From Lepidurus packardi (lineage: Eukaryota > Arthropoda > Branchiopoda > Notostraca > Triopsidae), in assembly GCA_023053545.1 (NCBI GenBank), contig JAKZAN010000057.1:231870-295869 (forward strand): 64,000 nucleotides of DNA, in the 5' to 3' direction. Below the pieces are notes generated by a model. That model was not told the origin of the DNA, made no database searches, and saw nothing but the letters and a program-made list of their open reading frames with translations. This document shows, one piece after another, positions 12,301 through 26,000 of the stretch (the first letter of the stretch is position 1; each line of letters starts with the position of its first letter). The position numbers were made by a program, and so were the translations under genes.

Positions 12301-15300
12301 TTGGCAATGGGCTTTCCTGTGGTCCCACCTCAAGTGTTGAATCTGGGATTGCTACTAAAAACAATTCCTCATTCGAGTCATTCCAATTTTGTGATATTTT
12401 ACCTCCCAAGAAGCCCGCATACAACTCCGAAACCGAGTAAAACCTTTCGCAAGGTCGTGATTGCATTTCCCAGTTCGACATCACCAGCAAGCCCGCTCCC
12501 TACCAGAAATAGATAATACTTTACATCAATGAAATGGAACAAAAACTGAGGACTTACGTCGAATGCTTCTATGGCGTCCTCGTAATAGGAGGAATAGCTC
12601 CAGTATCCGAAATCTCTGAACTTCTGCGTTGAGAGCTCAGGTTGAACTTCAGTGGTTTGGCCTTCCGTTGTAGTTTCATCAATCAATTCTAAAGTACAAA
12701 TTTTCGGAAAGGTTTAATTAGCGCATAGTAACAAATTAAGACTAAAAAGAATGACTGAATACGAACTTTCTCTGCAGAAATCGTAATCCGATAGTGCTTG
12801 TCGAGGGTACGAGTATGGTTCGATGGTAAAAGTACCCATTTGCCCAAGAATGGTTTGTTCCGTTAACTGTGCTTCAGGTTTGGTAAGTACCACACTCTGG
12901 TCCACTACACTCAAGCCGCATAGCGACCCAGGAGTACTATGAAGATTCAGATCGGCGGTCGCTCCGGGGTATTTTGTCTTGGCGTTCCATTGCAACGTCA
13001 CCGGGTTTGGAAAACAAGACGCCACCGTGAACTCGATTTGAGCCGTAACCACCTCGCCGTCTTCGCGAACATAATAAACCAATACGGCGGCTTTAGGGTA
13101 GAAGGAAGGCGTCACCTTGATTTCCAGGTCAACGGCGGACACTTGGACTGGGGAACTGTCGCAGGTGCGTTTGAAATTATGTGACTTAAACTTGAAAGTA
13201 TAAACTTCTTATATTTGTACCTTGTCCCGTCCAAAACCCCAGGTAAGTCAGTGTCAACTGTCTTTACAAGAACGTCATTCTTGGTTCCGTGAGCTAGAAT
13301 GTCACCGCGTCCCGTGGCGAAGTAATGTAACGTTAACTTCTTCCCATTTTCTACCTTATTAAGCCAAACTTTCAAAGCTAAGATGCTGTTACAAGCCAAA
13401 GGTTGGGTTGATACGACGGGGATAAGGGCGAAGCTGCCAGAAGGAGAATGTGACGGTTTCAGATTCGCGAACCCAACGGTTGGGAAGTTTTGGTTGCTAT
13501 CCATGTATTTCGCCTAAATTATTTTTTTTCTGTTTTAAAGAAATTCTAGAAACAAAATAAAGAATTAAAGAGTTTACCTCAATGCTTAGGCGTACGGCTT
13601 TCGGATTCATTGGAAGTAAGGAATAAGAGAAATCACCCACTTCGTTGGTGGTGAAGTTGGCACATTGCTTTACTTCTGAGGTCTCAACGTTGTCCCATGA
13701 CGTGCTGTTGGTATCTTTGTAACCTTCGGTGGCACAGACGCGTACCAGAGCGCTGGCAATAGGTTTATTTCCACTATTGTCACGTAGGTTTCCCTATTTA
13801 GCATCATAATAACTCAAAAATGCTGCTTTTTCTTAGCATTGATAGATTACTTTGCCTATGTATGGTAACCCAAGTTTAAAAGTCATCGAATTGTAACTAG
13901 TCATGTCGATCATCGCATTCAGTTCACTTTTTGCCTCTATTTGGACCGTAAGAGTCGCATTTCGTTTAATTTCAGTTCCCTTTTCCGTCACTTCACCGGT
14001 GATCTATTCAATCGCGTGAAAAAGTACGATTTAAAAAGTGAATCTTACATTTGTTTAATTCTGTAATGTTTACCTCGATGTTGTTATATCTAGTGAATTT
14101 GTCGGGGACGAGTCCCAAACGTGACAAAGGAAAAACAACCTGGTGACAACCGGTATCTTTGTCTATTTTCCCAATCAGTTTTACCGGCTCTACGGTTGAG
14201 TCATTCTCACTGCCAATGGGTCTATACCAAACAAACCTGCGTTGGAGTTTCACAACCACGTCAACCTGGCCTAGAACCGGTTGGCCAAACGTGTATCTGT
14301 TAATGAAAAGCACGATTAAAATGTTGTTTTAGAAGACCTCTCTATAGCGAGCGCTGCCGTGAAAAACTTACTTGGCGCAGACGCTAAAGTTGAACGTTTC
14401 AGCATTTTGGAAAGCTTTTTCAAGAGCCACTACCGTCACCTCGAAACGAGGCAGTACAAATTCTTTCACTTCAAATTCCTTAATTTCTGTGGAAATCCCA
14501 TTGTCCACGTGGATTTTCCAAATCCCCTAATAACAACAAAGAAAGTCGTATGAAAAGACGTCAATGGATAACAGGAAACGAAAAACTCACCTGAACTGGT
14601 TCCGCTGACAACTGCAATTCGAGTTGGACTAAACCCAAATCGGAAGTGACATTAGTCCATTCCGAGACGACAATATTGCTGGGATCCATACACCAGACTC
14701 GTTTGAGCTAGTGGAAAAAAAGTTTGAGAGAGCAAATACGACGTGACCACACATACGAATTTACCGTTGTGACAATTGGCTGTAAGAGATGACTCAACGT
14801 TAAGGTCCGAAAGCGAACGAGTTGCCCGGGGGTGTACCAGGCCTTGTCGGTCTGAATGAGCTGAATTCGCTGGATCCCATAACTTACGCTAATTTCTTTT
14901 GTCGTGTCAATAACTAAATCGGTATTGGCATCATCCCAGTCCACTTTCAACTTCAACTGAAGTGTACCACTTTCTGTTTCAGTGGAGACTGATAGAATGA
15001 GAGGAATACATCCTCCGTAATCGTCTTTTTCTATTAGTGGTAAATCACCAATGGTCATTACATCGTCATAAACTAGGAATCTAGCCATTTACTTGGATCT
15101 ATTCGTTGCCGAACCGGAGATCCAACGGTTTGGTTGTCAGGCGAAGTTAGGAGCTCTAGAGTCACTTGACCCGCACTTTGAACTCCATCCAAATGTAAAC
15201 AAAACCGTTCGTCGGTACCCCGTAAAATCTGTTTGGGACCCGTTAACAAGAAACCCCTACAATTGTTAAAAAAAAGGCAAATGATCATTATGACTATTGG

Positions 15301-15420
15301 TAGAGATGTTTTATTGGAAAATAAGTCTTACTTCTTATCACGTTTGGCGGAAATAACATTTAGTGTTAGAAATAAAGAGACGCACAACGCGCCCCAAACT
15401 CTTCGGTTAGTCAACATCAT
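9394..15420 (-). CDS. Alpha-2-macroglobulin-like thioester protein, copy 2 (complete)
   Basis: I traced 23 exons with consistent phases from ATG 15420 to TGA 9394, giving 1,531 residues, usual for the family. The first exon (15420-15332) encodes a signal peptide. Macroglobulin domains follow. The exon pair 12499-12403 and 12354-12180 encodes the bait region and the conserved FPETWLWD stretch. GCGEQ lies in the exon 11222-11072, the thioester domain is mainly 11013-10450, and the MG8 receptor-binding end is 10171-9499, ending ISDYYEQEKFVSQ. A last 21-bp exon (9414-9394) is inferred; reading through the preceding donor would instead give a slightly longer tail. There is no membrane anchor, so it is secreted, probably into haemolymph, and is expected to trap proteases covalently or tag targets. 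It is a near-identical tandem paralogue of copy 1. Confidence 0.95.
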
Positions 15421-17758
15421 CGTCACTTGTGACTATTCTTACTGAGGCTTCCAGTCAGTGGTAGCCTTTATATAATTGTGAGGGGAGCTCTCGAGAGCTA
15501 ACAGGAAACACCCAGGAAAGTCCCGTAGAAACAAGTTCCCCGAATTGCTTAAGACAGAGGATGCCTGATTTTCTTCTTTTTTTTAAAAAAAATTGGTAAT
15601 TCCAGAACTGGGGACGTCCGTAGTGAGAAGAAAAAAGCCAGGCACATTCGTGCTTCTTGAACACATTTTCGAGGAATACTTTTGAAATACAGTTGGGACT
15701 TCCCCGCTGGTACGATATTTTTCGAGGTCAAGGAAATAAAACGGTAAACAATCCACTACCGCTTTAAAACTATTTCTGCAGATCAAGATCAAGGCCAAAA
15801 GTCCTCCAGGCATGTTCAATCCGAGATGAGATTTACACGACGTTGAGTAAAGGAGCAAGAGAACAACTGGGAAATACTTTACTGTATGCAACAAAGTAGG
15901 AGTACTTTTGCATTGGGGATATTTTTATAACTGCTAAACGACGTAAACAACAATGGTTAGGTTTGCGTGTTCTAGTATAGAGCATTCAATACTTTCAACT
16001 CAGTAGGGCGGATATTTGGTAATGTGCGTGACTCGTAAGCCATCAAAAGTTGGGATCTCCTAAGTTCAGGAACCATGAAATTATATTTGTTTGTATGTTT
16101 GTTATATGACAGTGTTATGCTCAGTCATGCGTCAAATACTTTCGAATGCTTTACAAGGAAGTATCACAAAAGGAAATCTGAAGCTAAATCTACAATCTGA
16201 TGGGGAAATTAAAGTGCAGAAATAAGACTTTTTTAATTTCGTTACATTTATTGAACGAACGACAACTAGAAATACATAGTTGCAATATGCTGTAATTTGG
16301 AATTTTTGAATTTGAGCAAAGATGCGGTCACATATGTGACCGCTATATAGCAACCATTCCCTATACTTACATCCTTAAAGGCTGGGAGTGCAGATTTTGT
16401 CTTGTTTGCTTAGAAATTATTTTTCGTATAAGCACGACAAAGGCCAAGAGGGATTTTTTAACTGATTTTATTTATTTTTTATTCCTCTGGAGAAGAATAA
16501 TAAAAAGTCCGTGACCTCTATACAAACAAAATATGCAGGTCCAGGATTTGGACGAATACATGTGGTGTTTGAAATAATACATGTGGTGAACTTTTCCATG
16601 GATACAAAAAATAAATGCGTACACTTACCTCTTGCTAATCGAATATCCGAACACATGGCTTGAATTTTCAAGTATTAATTTTTCTAACATTTAATGTTCA
16701 ATTCTTACAATTTTCTGCCTGCGTTGAAATAAGATCATGGCATGTAAAACGTAAAACTCTAGTCAGAACTATTGCTGTTACGATGTGAGTTTGTATATTC
16801 GAACCAACTCTTATAATACGTTTTCAGGCTTGAAATTCCTCCGATATTAATAAATTTTAATATATTTAAATGACACAGGGTTCCTTAGACTTTAGTTGTT
16901 GGAACTTCTTAATTCAGTAATGGCTGCGATCACGTGTCCAGCTTGATCACACAGGTTATTTTTATTATCTATTGTTTTCGGACAGGTAAGCAATAGTCTT
17001 ACTGGCGTTGTCTGTTAATTTGATAGAATACTAAATGGATGTAAGTGAACGGTTGAACGGGTAAAATACATGTATAATACTTCTAGTTTTGGTTTGTAGT
17101 TTGCCATATGCATTTAAAAAAAGTTTCATTAGAACTGGTATTTTCTTTTCGGGGAATTTGACAGGCTAGCGTGACAAAAACAAGCAAATAAAGCAAACAG
17201 CAAACAAGCAAATAGCAGACATGAACAAAGCAAGAAACCGAGGCAACCACGAGAGTTAATAGTTGCGTGCATTATTTCTAAGGTGAAAGAAACGACAGCA
17301 GTAAAATCCGAATGGAAATCTTAGTTTTATAAGACAAAATAATGTATTTAATCCTAAACCCACGCAACAGAACAGATTATGTACCTGAAGGTGTGCATAA
17401 CATTGCGCAACACTTTTAAAACCGGTTTTATCATGCACCTTCTGACTTGTATAACCCCATCTTCTTACAAAAAAAAGTGGTTCAGAGACGTTGCTTTATG
17501 AGATCGTTAGAACCCCATAACCTTGTACTACCTGCTCAGGTTCGCAAGGTTCAGATTCATAGAAAGGGTGTCAGCTTTGTAATTGTTGGACAGTGTTTTC
17601 TTGCTAGTTGGGCGTAGGGCTGCTCAGATGAGACGTCAACGGCAGTACTTCGACTATGCTTATTCCAAACATGAATAGCTGTACTTTGATTCACGTCCTG
17701 GAGAGTTTCAGCAGCATAAGTAGCATCAAAGTATCTATGCCAATTCTGCCAGCTGACA
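9862..17758. repeat. Tandem segmental duplication, copy B
   Basis: This is the partner of 1-7984. At its right end similarity passes into the intact glycosyltransferase gene, so this copy keeps the original neighbour. The piece 15789-16154 has no counterpart in copy A. Substitutions elsewhere are sparse, in introns as well as exons, apart from the bait-region exons. Confidence 0.95.
15421..17556. other. 5' flank of A2M copy 2, no gene seen
   Basis: This interval separates the A2M start from the glycosyltransferase stop. It contains the copy-specific segment 15789-16154 directly upstream of the gene and a shorter version of the region that forms long palindromes in copy A. The AAGCAAA-rich tract recurs at about 17180-17240. 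No coding signal was recognised. Confidence 0.7.
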
Positions 17759-18662
17759 GGGTAAAACACCTTGATTGGTAGTACCCGGAACCCAAAACAG
17801 TTGTCGATTTCATTAAGCTGCTTTTTACACAGCTTTTGCAAGACTCGGGTGAAGAGTTCAGGTCCGTTATATCCCCATTTGTATTTTCTAAAAAATTGTA
17901 ACACTGCTATAACTTAATGTTTAATTTATTAACAATCTTCTACTTGTAATGAGCTGCAAACTCATGAATAATTTCTTCAATTATAGGATGTTTATGACGA
18001 ATGTGAATTGCACCAGCACCAACCCAGTCAGAACTCTCTAGCCCAATAAAATCTCTTGAAGTTTCAACAGATCTATGAAACAATACGTCCAAGTCGAAGT
18101 AGTAGCCTCCGAACTTCCACAACGTTAAATAACGCAAAGCATCACTTAAATGAGAAATGGCAAATGGACCAGACCACCACTGGCTGCAATAAAGCCATCC
18201 TTGCAATGGTGAACCGTCAAAATGTTTCGCCAAGTCTAAAGTCTTTATGTCAATGTTCCTATACTCTAATAATGCTTTTAAGGGAAGTGACGTGAAGTTG
18301 ATAGAGGTGCTGACCATGTATAGTTGTACGTTTAAATTTGGGTTGTGATAAGCAGCTGATTCGACAGAGCATGCTTGGCGCCAAGTTAAAGATGGCGCAC
18401 CTGATGTCTCGTGGAAGTAAATTTTAGTTTCGGGTTCGATATATTCGAATGTTTCCAGGTGAAGTTTTAAGGTAGATGGACACTGGAGGCAATTATGACA
18501 ACTACACCAATCAAAGTAATCACTTACACAACATGGTGTTTGATATTGCAGTTTGTCGACGATTGGTTGAAGCGAAGGTAAAACAGATTCGTTAAAGAAA
18601 CGCTGGTGAATTGTGAAGAAAAGCAATACACTTAGGAAACACGTCAGAACCTTATTCTTCAT
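17557..18662 (-). CDS. Alpha-1,4-galactosyltransferase-like glycosyltransferase (Gb3 synthase family)
   Basis: Two exons (18662-17944 and 17887-17557, intron 56 bp) give 349 residues, close to vertebrate A4GALT. The start is the ATG at 18662; an upstream in-frame GTG is not needed. A short cytosolic end is followed by a hydrophobic anchor (about residues 5-18), so it is a type II Golgi protein. Residues 80-240 carry the sugar-binding fold with LSDALRYLTLWKFGGYYFDLDV, where D190-L-D192 is the DXD metal/UDP-sugar site. The second exon holds the alpha-1,4-glycosyltransferase C-terminal region (KWGYNGPELFTR, HVWNKHS). It should add galactose or N-acetylgalactosamine in alpha-1,4 linkage to glycolipids. 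The acceptor in arthropods cannot be read from sequence. A broken copy of its 3' end lies at 7784-7984. Confidence 0.92.
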
Positions 18663-18819
18663 TTTTATGTCCACCTTAGCCTAAGCGACAACTAAGATTG
18701 CCTTAACTCGGACATCGGTCTTATCTTTCAAGATAAGACTACCTTAAAGATCTAATCTTCAAATTGCCCCCAAAAAAGGGAAGATAAGGAATTCTAGCGG
18801 GATGTGACCTAAGCATAGA

Positions 18820-18925
18820 TTCTGGCAACGCGACACAGGGACGGCTCGACAAAAGGACTACAAACCCCGACTTAAAGGACTACGAACCCCGACTTAAGGA
18901 CTAGGTTAGGGGCACAGTATATATA
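18820..18925 (+). repeat. Dispersed repeat with ACGAACCCCGACTTAAGG units
   Basis: The segment starts with GGCAACGCGACACAGGGACG, continues through three related GGACTA-containing units and ends in CTAGGTTAGG. A reverse-complement relative lies at about 34905-35010 and shorter relatives at about 34836 and 22600. It has no coding capacity and is probably a non-autonomous element whose end contains telomere-like TTAGG units. Confidence 0.7.
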
Positions 18926-20973
18926 GGTTTCTCATTAGAATAACAAGGGTGTCTTCCAATGTAAGGGTTTTGGACCGACTTTCTCAGTCGTAAAAGTAGA
19001 TTCAGGTAAAAGGACAGAAAATTGTCACTCCCAAATCTTGAAGGGGCATCAAGTCTGTCAAGAATTAGGAATGATGTTCGGCGAAAGGTGGGTTTAATTA
19101 ACTCTATTTGTGTAAAGAACAGTGGTCAAGTTAATGGGGACTACATTTACAGTGACCAAAGGGACTACAACATAACTAACGGACCAACAACGACTCTACT
19201 CTTGGATTCTTTCAGCTTGACTCTCTAAGACCGACTGTTCGAACTGCCATAATGTTCATACCGACCATTAGCAAAGTTGGGTATTAGCAAAGTTCTCTGT
19301 GACGATATCCACATTACTACCACGCCTCCCTCCCCGAGAACCAAAATTATGGGTACGGCCATGAACACCATGTATGTAATCAAGTACATGGGGTCCGGGA
19401 TTACCTGAGCACTGTGCTAAGCTTCAAGGATTAGTATATCAAATATTCGTGACAATATCAAAGGGTATATTCTCAAACCTCCCAGTACAGCTTCAAAAAG
19501 GTCACAATGGTTTACAAGACAGATCTAACGTCAGTCCAGAGCTCCCTAGAAAACCCGAGAAAAAGGTTGCCAAGTCCCCCGTTTTGTGAATGTCTTTTTC
19601 TAGTTGATTAGGAATGCCTACTTGTGGGGGCGTGGGTCTGTGCATCTATCCCTCGTATGTTCCGTCGCCCAAACCGAACCTACTGAGACCGAGAAAGCAG
19701 GCTCATACGTTTAACTCTAATTTATCTGTATTATGGTGACTAATTTTTATAGACCTTTTTCTGTAAGGTAAAACTTAAATATTGTAGTGAGAGGCCTCGC
19801 TACAGCCCGAGGTTTTGTACCGTTTGTCGATGTTGACATTCGTTTTTGGGAGATCAAGTGTATTGTCGAAGGTAGCAAAAAAAAAGGAATACAGTCAGTC
19901 GGGGTGCTGCGCTAAAACAGGCAATTCGCTCCTTCACACACGCGTTTGTATTACATTTTTTAAGTTGACGTGACAATACAGAGATTCTATTTGAGCGCTC
20001 TATAGGATTTGAATAGCGCGCGTCACTGAAAGAGGCAAGGGGCGCTTTGCCCAGCTTGCTGCATTAGCTCAGTCGCTCTTGCACAGCCGAACGTATTGGA
20101 TGTAGAGTCACGAGCTGTTGTCTTGACTGACTTTTGGGACTGTTCTCTTTTTAAGGTAAGTTCATTTTACTCTGTTTGTAGTTATACCAAAAAATCCTTT
20201 TGACCCATACGCAATAGTTTTAGCGTCGTCTGTGAAGTGTGTGTGTGGTTGGAGTGCGGTGTCCCAAGCGTTCAGGCCACAGTATAAAAGTTTACCTTTG
20301 TATATGTAAACCTACGCACTGTGGTTTGTTCGCGTAGACATTTTATTACTTTTGAAACGGACAATTTTCTTACATTTAGGCTAGGCAAGTCCAAACAAGA
20401 TGCCGCTGATATTATTCTTTGTTATAGTTGTTTGCTCCAGTTCGCAATGTTTTTTTTTTTTAGGAGAGACATCCTTAATTCTTTGTCTAGTCTTGCGTTT
20501 GCCTGTTATGCAAATGAAGCTGAGTGAAAGCATGGCGTACCCCGTGGGAGAGTTATGGATTTAGGTAAGATTGTTAAAATATATCTAATAGTGTTATAGA
20601 ATAGAATAGATCCGTAATAATAAAAGGACTATAGTAGGAGGTCCACCTAACGTCGCGGTTCCTCGTCCTTATTATTTAGTTATTAATACGTCTTACAAAT
20701 TTAAATCTCTGTGTGGCTAGATAATGAGCAGAAATTTCTTCCACTTGATATGCTACTGGCTCCTGACAGGGCTAGATACATGTCGTTCAGTCGAATTGTC
20801 CTCGTGTCTACGGCCGAGGTTGTACCTTGTTCAAGATTATAGTTATTGGACTGTGCAGTTTTAACGCTGAAAGAACCTCCTTAACTGCACCGATCTCTTG
20901 GTAATATACCATCTTCCAAATGTTTATATGATTTCAGACCTAATTTATTTACCTTAGGTGTTGTTTACCGTTA

Positions 20974-21141
20974 ATGGCTTTCTGGTTTGGATACACAGAA
21001 AGGGGAGAAGACTATTTAACGACCCTAAATAATATTCCATGCTTCGTTCACGTACAAATGGATCCTCTGGCTGTAAATCTGGTGGTTATATGCAGTTTTA
21101 TGTCAATCGTGTTTCAAGTGAGACTTCAATCAATTATTTAA
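20974..21141 (+). other. Possible small coding exon (55 codons), product unknown
   Basis: An ATG-initiated frame of 55 codons begins MAFWFGYTERGEDYLTTLNN and has a hydrophobic stretch near its end (LAVNLVVICSFMSIVF). It is preceded by an acceptor-like TTTACCTTAG (ending 20957) and contains a donor-like GTGAGA near 21118. A second hydrophobic, cysteine-containing frame lies downstream after TTTGTAG near 21333. No family was recognised, and chance is a fair explanation. Confidence 0.25.
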
Positions 21142-21966
21142 GAAATTTAAAAATTGATTTTTTAATTTTTTGTTAACATTCCAATTATGAACCCTACCAA
21201 ATGCGGCTGTTGTACTTTAAGGCAAGATTCACAGATTGGAAGGGTCGCGATGTTCAGCATAACAGGTTTGGAGTTCGACGTTGTGTTACTGTTCAATGTT
21301 TGAGAATTGTATTGTTTGTTTTCTCAATTTGTAGCTTTCTTGTAAAAATGTATCCCTCCCAACCATTCCTTTGGTGCACCATTTTCCAAATCTGTTATAA
21401 TGTTTGTTCTGTGACTTCTCTTAGCTCAAAAAATTGGATCTTAAAATTATGCAAATGAGATGTTTTGCTTTCTCCCGGAATTCCATATTTAGTTATTGTT
21501 GTACCCAAACGTTCCTCATACGATTTTTGGCTTCCAAAAGGGTAATTTTTGTTGTAAGATTTATAATTTTCTGAAATAAAAAAGCGAAAATTTGGAACAT
21601 TTTTGCGAGATTTTTCAAAACATCCGCTGAAAAGGGGTGTGGCCTACCAAAAATGGACGAATCCTATTGGTGGATCAAGCCAAAAAGGGGCGTGGCTCCT
21701 TTTCGAGCTGGGAAAGCGTTTTCAGGGCTTTTCTCCATAAGGAATAATGCTGTATCAAGGGGGTCCCCTTCAAAAATCGTGAAAAATTGAGAGCCTCGCC
21801 CCTTCCCCAGTTCCCAACTCTCCTGCTCGGTTCCCTGTCCCCGGTATTCGAACTCATGTTGCCGAAGCTACACAATTTCGAATATAGGAATAAGACCAAT
21901 GCCGGGAAAGCCTAATGTACAGAGATAGGGAGCCATTTCATATTTCGTTTTTTGGTCGAAATAAAT

Positions 21967-22045
21967 TGCTTCGACTGGGTTTTGAACCCACGACCTTCCC
22001 ATCACAACGCTTGCGTCTTATCCGCTCGGCCATACGCTTATATCT
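21967..22045 (-). repeat. tRNA-derived SINE-like head or tRNA relic
   Basis: On the minus strand the A-box-like TGGCCGAGCGGATA is followed by the B-box-like GGTTCAAAACC at the spacing of a tRNA gene. The acceptor and anticodon stems do not pair well, so it is unlikely to be a working tRNA gene. A second B-box-like sequence on the same strand (GAGTTCGAATACC, near 21842-21855) may be another degenerate unit. Confidence 0.6.
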
Positions 22046-23071
22046 GTATAGCGTTGAAACTTCTATTGAACAAAATATGTACTAAGCCTGTATACAGTGT
22101 ATGAAGGTAGCATACATCTTTTGTTCGATTTATAGAAATTTGACGGTTCGTTCATAGCCATGTCTTGTATTCTTTAAAAGTTTGTATATATCCTATTTAT
22201 TTGTAATTATATTGAAAAAGGGAATAAAAAATTCTTCCTTGATATGGTTTGCGTGTCAAAATCATTGAAAATGGCTACAAGGCCATTTGTTTGTTTTGTA
22301 TTCTTATTAAAGGCTCACAAATACAATACTATTTTTCAACGACAATCTATGGTCGCTTTGGATCTCAAACTTAACTGTCAGTCACGTCAATAGTTACGTC
22401 TTGAAGCCAACGCAAACAGTCTGGATGGCGACAAATTCAAACGGCAAAGACAGTTATCAGATAGTTTTGCAAATCAGACTTTCAAATCTTTCATCAATTT
22501 TCATTAATAAAATTCTTTAACCTCAAAAAATGTTTTATTTCGAATAACAAACAGATTTACACAATAAATGTGTCGGGTCGAGTGCACCAGTCCTTTTGTC
22601 GAGTCGTCCTTGTGTCTACGTTCCTAGATTCTGATGAATTCGATTCAAGGTATGCCACAAAAACAAGAATATGAATATATACCAGTGATCCTGTGAGATA
22701 ATACTTCAAAATTGACTACTGTAAAAAAAAATATTAGTAATAAAAAATACTGAATACAGCTAAGTTGCGCGCAATTATATCATATTACTTCCAAGTACAA
22801 TAAGGCCCATTACACAACGCACGACAATTTCTGGTGCTTCTATGCAAAACCTTCCGTGACTTGCGTACCCCTAACCAATCCAACAATTGATCTGTCACTT
22901 TTCATAGAAAATGAGCTAGGGAAATAAACATCCAACCAAGAAATATCAAAGCCGCGTGACAGCACGATTCCGAATAAGCCCGGTCTAGGTTGCAAAACTG
23001 GTTAGTAGGGGGCATTTTTGTCTTGCAGTCATATTTTTTTTTAATGAAACAAGCACGCGTGCACCTTCTTC

Positions 23072-26000
23072 CTATGAGTCCGTTAAAATCTTCCTAATGT
23101 TATGTAACCGTGGGACAAAGTAAGATTCTAGTGCTTCAGCACACTTATAAATGGAAGAGTCGTTGCTATTAAAATAACGACAGTTTTCAAACATTTTAGT
23201 AATATCGCCAACAACTTCAGCTAAGCGACGGTACTGTCGCGTAGATAGACGGCGAAGAATTTTCGCCAGATCTACGAAAACAAATATTAATTTAACTCAA
23301 ACGATCCCAACTATGACGCATTATTCTTACCCACAGGATCTTTGATCACTTCATAATAATTAGGTACAGTGTGTGGGTTGACAGCTTCACGAAAGGGCCA
23401 TGAATTCCGGTTTTTCTATAAAAACGCAAACAAAAATTCAAACCAAACATATCTTTTCGATTACAATTTTACCAATAAACTTCGCACAACTTCTGCTATA
23501 TGCTCATAGTCTTTCTCGGCCAGTAAACGCAAATTTGCGTTATTAAGTGTGGAATCAGGCTGGCAGTTTGGGCAAACATATTCGTCAATCATATCGGCCT
23601 CAGCTTGTACAATCCCAACACAATGACCGTGAAACCAGTCTTGACATCGGTCGCAACAAATATAAAACCTAAAAGTCCACATGAAAGGAAACACTCAAAA
23701 CACAGAAAAGTTTTTTGCTTATATTACTGTGATTCATTGTACGGTTGGCGACAGAGACAGAAAATTTCCTTCGTCTCTTTAGATTTGGTGCAATCCACAC
23801 AAACGTACTCGGTCATGGTACGGCTCATAGCTTCTGAAATACCAATGCACTCGCCATGGAACCAGTTTAAGCATATGTCGCAGCCGACATAAAACCTAAA
23901 CGAATGATTTAGAGCCAAAGTTTCATACGAAAACTAAACTGTGGTACTTGGAACTGTCATAAGGAGTCTTGCAAATGCAATGCAAATTCTTCCGATTGGT
24001 CAAATCTTTATCCTTCGCACTCGTTCGCCTTCTCTTGGTTGAGTTTTTGGAAAGTTGTGGGCTACTCACACGGTCATCCGGACTAAGCCGTTCCTGTGCT
24101 ACGCTATCACGAGTTTCGAGCTTGGGAGGGGACACGGGTGACATGGCATAATGTTCTGAGGTGGCCACTTGAAGCTCAGCTTGTGTTTGCGCTTGTAAGG
24201 TTCTATCGAGATTGTCACGGTACTTCAACATAGCCCGCCGCAGATTGTCTGCGTGGCGCATCATAAGTGAGATCAGTTTTTCTCCCATCACTTGCTTCCG
24301 ATCAATCGCTTTGGCCACAGTTCGCTGTACTCGAACAGGTTCTTCCATCACCGGTTTACCCGTAGCCGAACTGTCATGTAATGGGACACGAGATCCGCCA
24401 CGAGGCGTGCTAGCTACTGATTCAGAGTCTGTGCTTTCTTCCACACGCTTTTTCTTATGATTAAAGGGAACTACGTTACTCCCGGTAGTTGCCTTTTGCT
24501 TCTCTTGGTAACGCTGAAGTTGTAACAACTTATGTTCCACATCTGGGTTTAAGTTTTCTTGCTTCAATGCTTTACGGATAGCTAAATGACCAGGAATTAA
24601 AGGATTACTGGACCCAAGCGCCATAATTGACATACTTTGTTGGATGAAATCACGAGTAACTACAAACTCATTTTCAGAGCTGTTTGTCCCACAGGTTTCA
24701 GACGCTTCTGGTGCTACGTTGCTCTTTTCAGGAGCAATAGGAGACGGACGCTGGGCAGGAATTCCGATCTTAATCTGCAACGGAGTATCGGGTAGTTTGG
24801 CACCCTTGTCTGCTTGCTGCTTCAATTGTTGCGCTTCATAAAAGGACAATTCATACATTTGAAATTAACGCCGTAAATACATAACTTAATTTCATTCTAC
24901 ATTAATCCAAATGGCATACTCTGCTGAAGCTAGTTATTCAGTTTACAACTCGCTTAAATCTTGCTTACAATAATGTAGTAAATATATTTAAAAAAAACTA
25001 AAAAAGAAATCGTAGTATACATACCTTTTAGGAGCTGCGATTTGACCTGTTCTTGAATAGCTTGGACCTCTTGTGCAGAAAGACTATTCCCTTGAAGTCC
25101 CTGAAGAATAATCCGTGGTCCTTGCGTCGTCTGGACAAGCAGAGCAGTAGGCTTTTCGCTAACCGCAGGAATCGAAGCTTCGCCAGTCTGAAAAGACAAG
25201 AATCAGCACATTAAAATCACACATTTCATGACACTTTCCGAAATACTGAATCTAGTTTCAGGTGATACATGTTCTAAAGAATTGCGAATTATCTATGCTA
25301 TGAACTTACATCCGATACGATTTTTACTTCCATCTTGCCAGTGGAAACCGCTCCTTTCGTTTCCTCCACGGAAGACGTGCTTAATTCTCCAGCGGCTGCA
25401 CTAGAGTCATTTGCAACCTGCGCTGGTTTGGTAATCTGACCGTCGGTGTTGGGTACCACCTATGTAAAAGAGTCACATAAATACTAAAAATTAATACAGA
25501 AAAATACATAATTACTATAGAATAAAAACATAAATAATATACAAATACTACATAAGTAATACATTAAATAAATACTAAACATTATAAGAAAACATCGAAA
25601 CTGATCGTCAAGCAATAAATAAAATTCAATAAAATTGTAAGGTGATTGAAGTCCCATAATCTGACACAAAATTGTCAAGACGCTTTTGGTTTTTAAATTT
25701 TACCTGGTTGCCGGACAACGATGTTCGATTCACGGTAACTGTAGAAGGCTGCTTCGTTACAATTTTGTTGGTCGTGACCTAATGGAAATAAAAAATCATA
25801 CAAAATACGGTTGAAGATAATTGATTATAGGTAGAACACGAAGTGAAAAAGAAATTTAATTACACGAACATTAGGACTCGCAGTTTTGCCATCAGTAACT
25901 GGTGTTTTATGAACCGTGGGAGTGCCCACAAGCTGAAACTTGCCATCAGATAACTGGACCAACCTTTGACCGGGTAACAGACCACGCACTAAGAATTTTC

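Larger units (their letters stand above)
18663..23071. other. Repeat-rich intergenic DNA
   Basis: This 4.4 kb separates the glycosyltransferase start from the NURF301 stop. It contains dispersed-repeat copies (18820-18925, about 22585-22625, a weak one near 20785), a tRNA-like element at 21967-22045, and GGGGCGTGGC-type motifs near 21640-21700. Splice-like signals on the plus strand (donors near 20158 and 20562, an acceptor near 20957) hint at an unrecognised transcript. I recognise no protein family here. Confidence 0.6.

Noticed and set aside
21967-22045. Functional tRNA gene
   Set aside because: A- and B-box motifs are present but acceptor and anticodon stems do not pair, so a SINE head or relic fits better.
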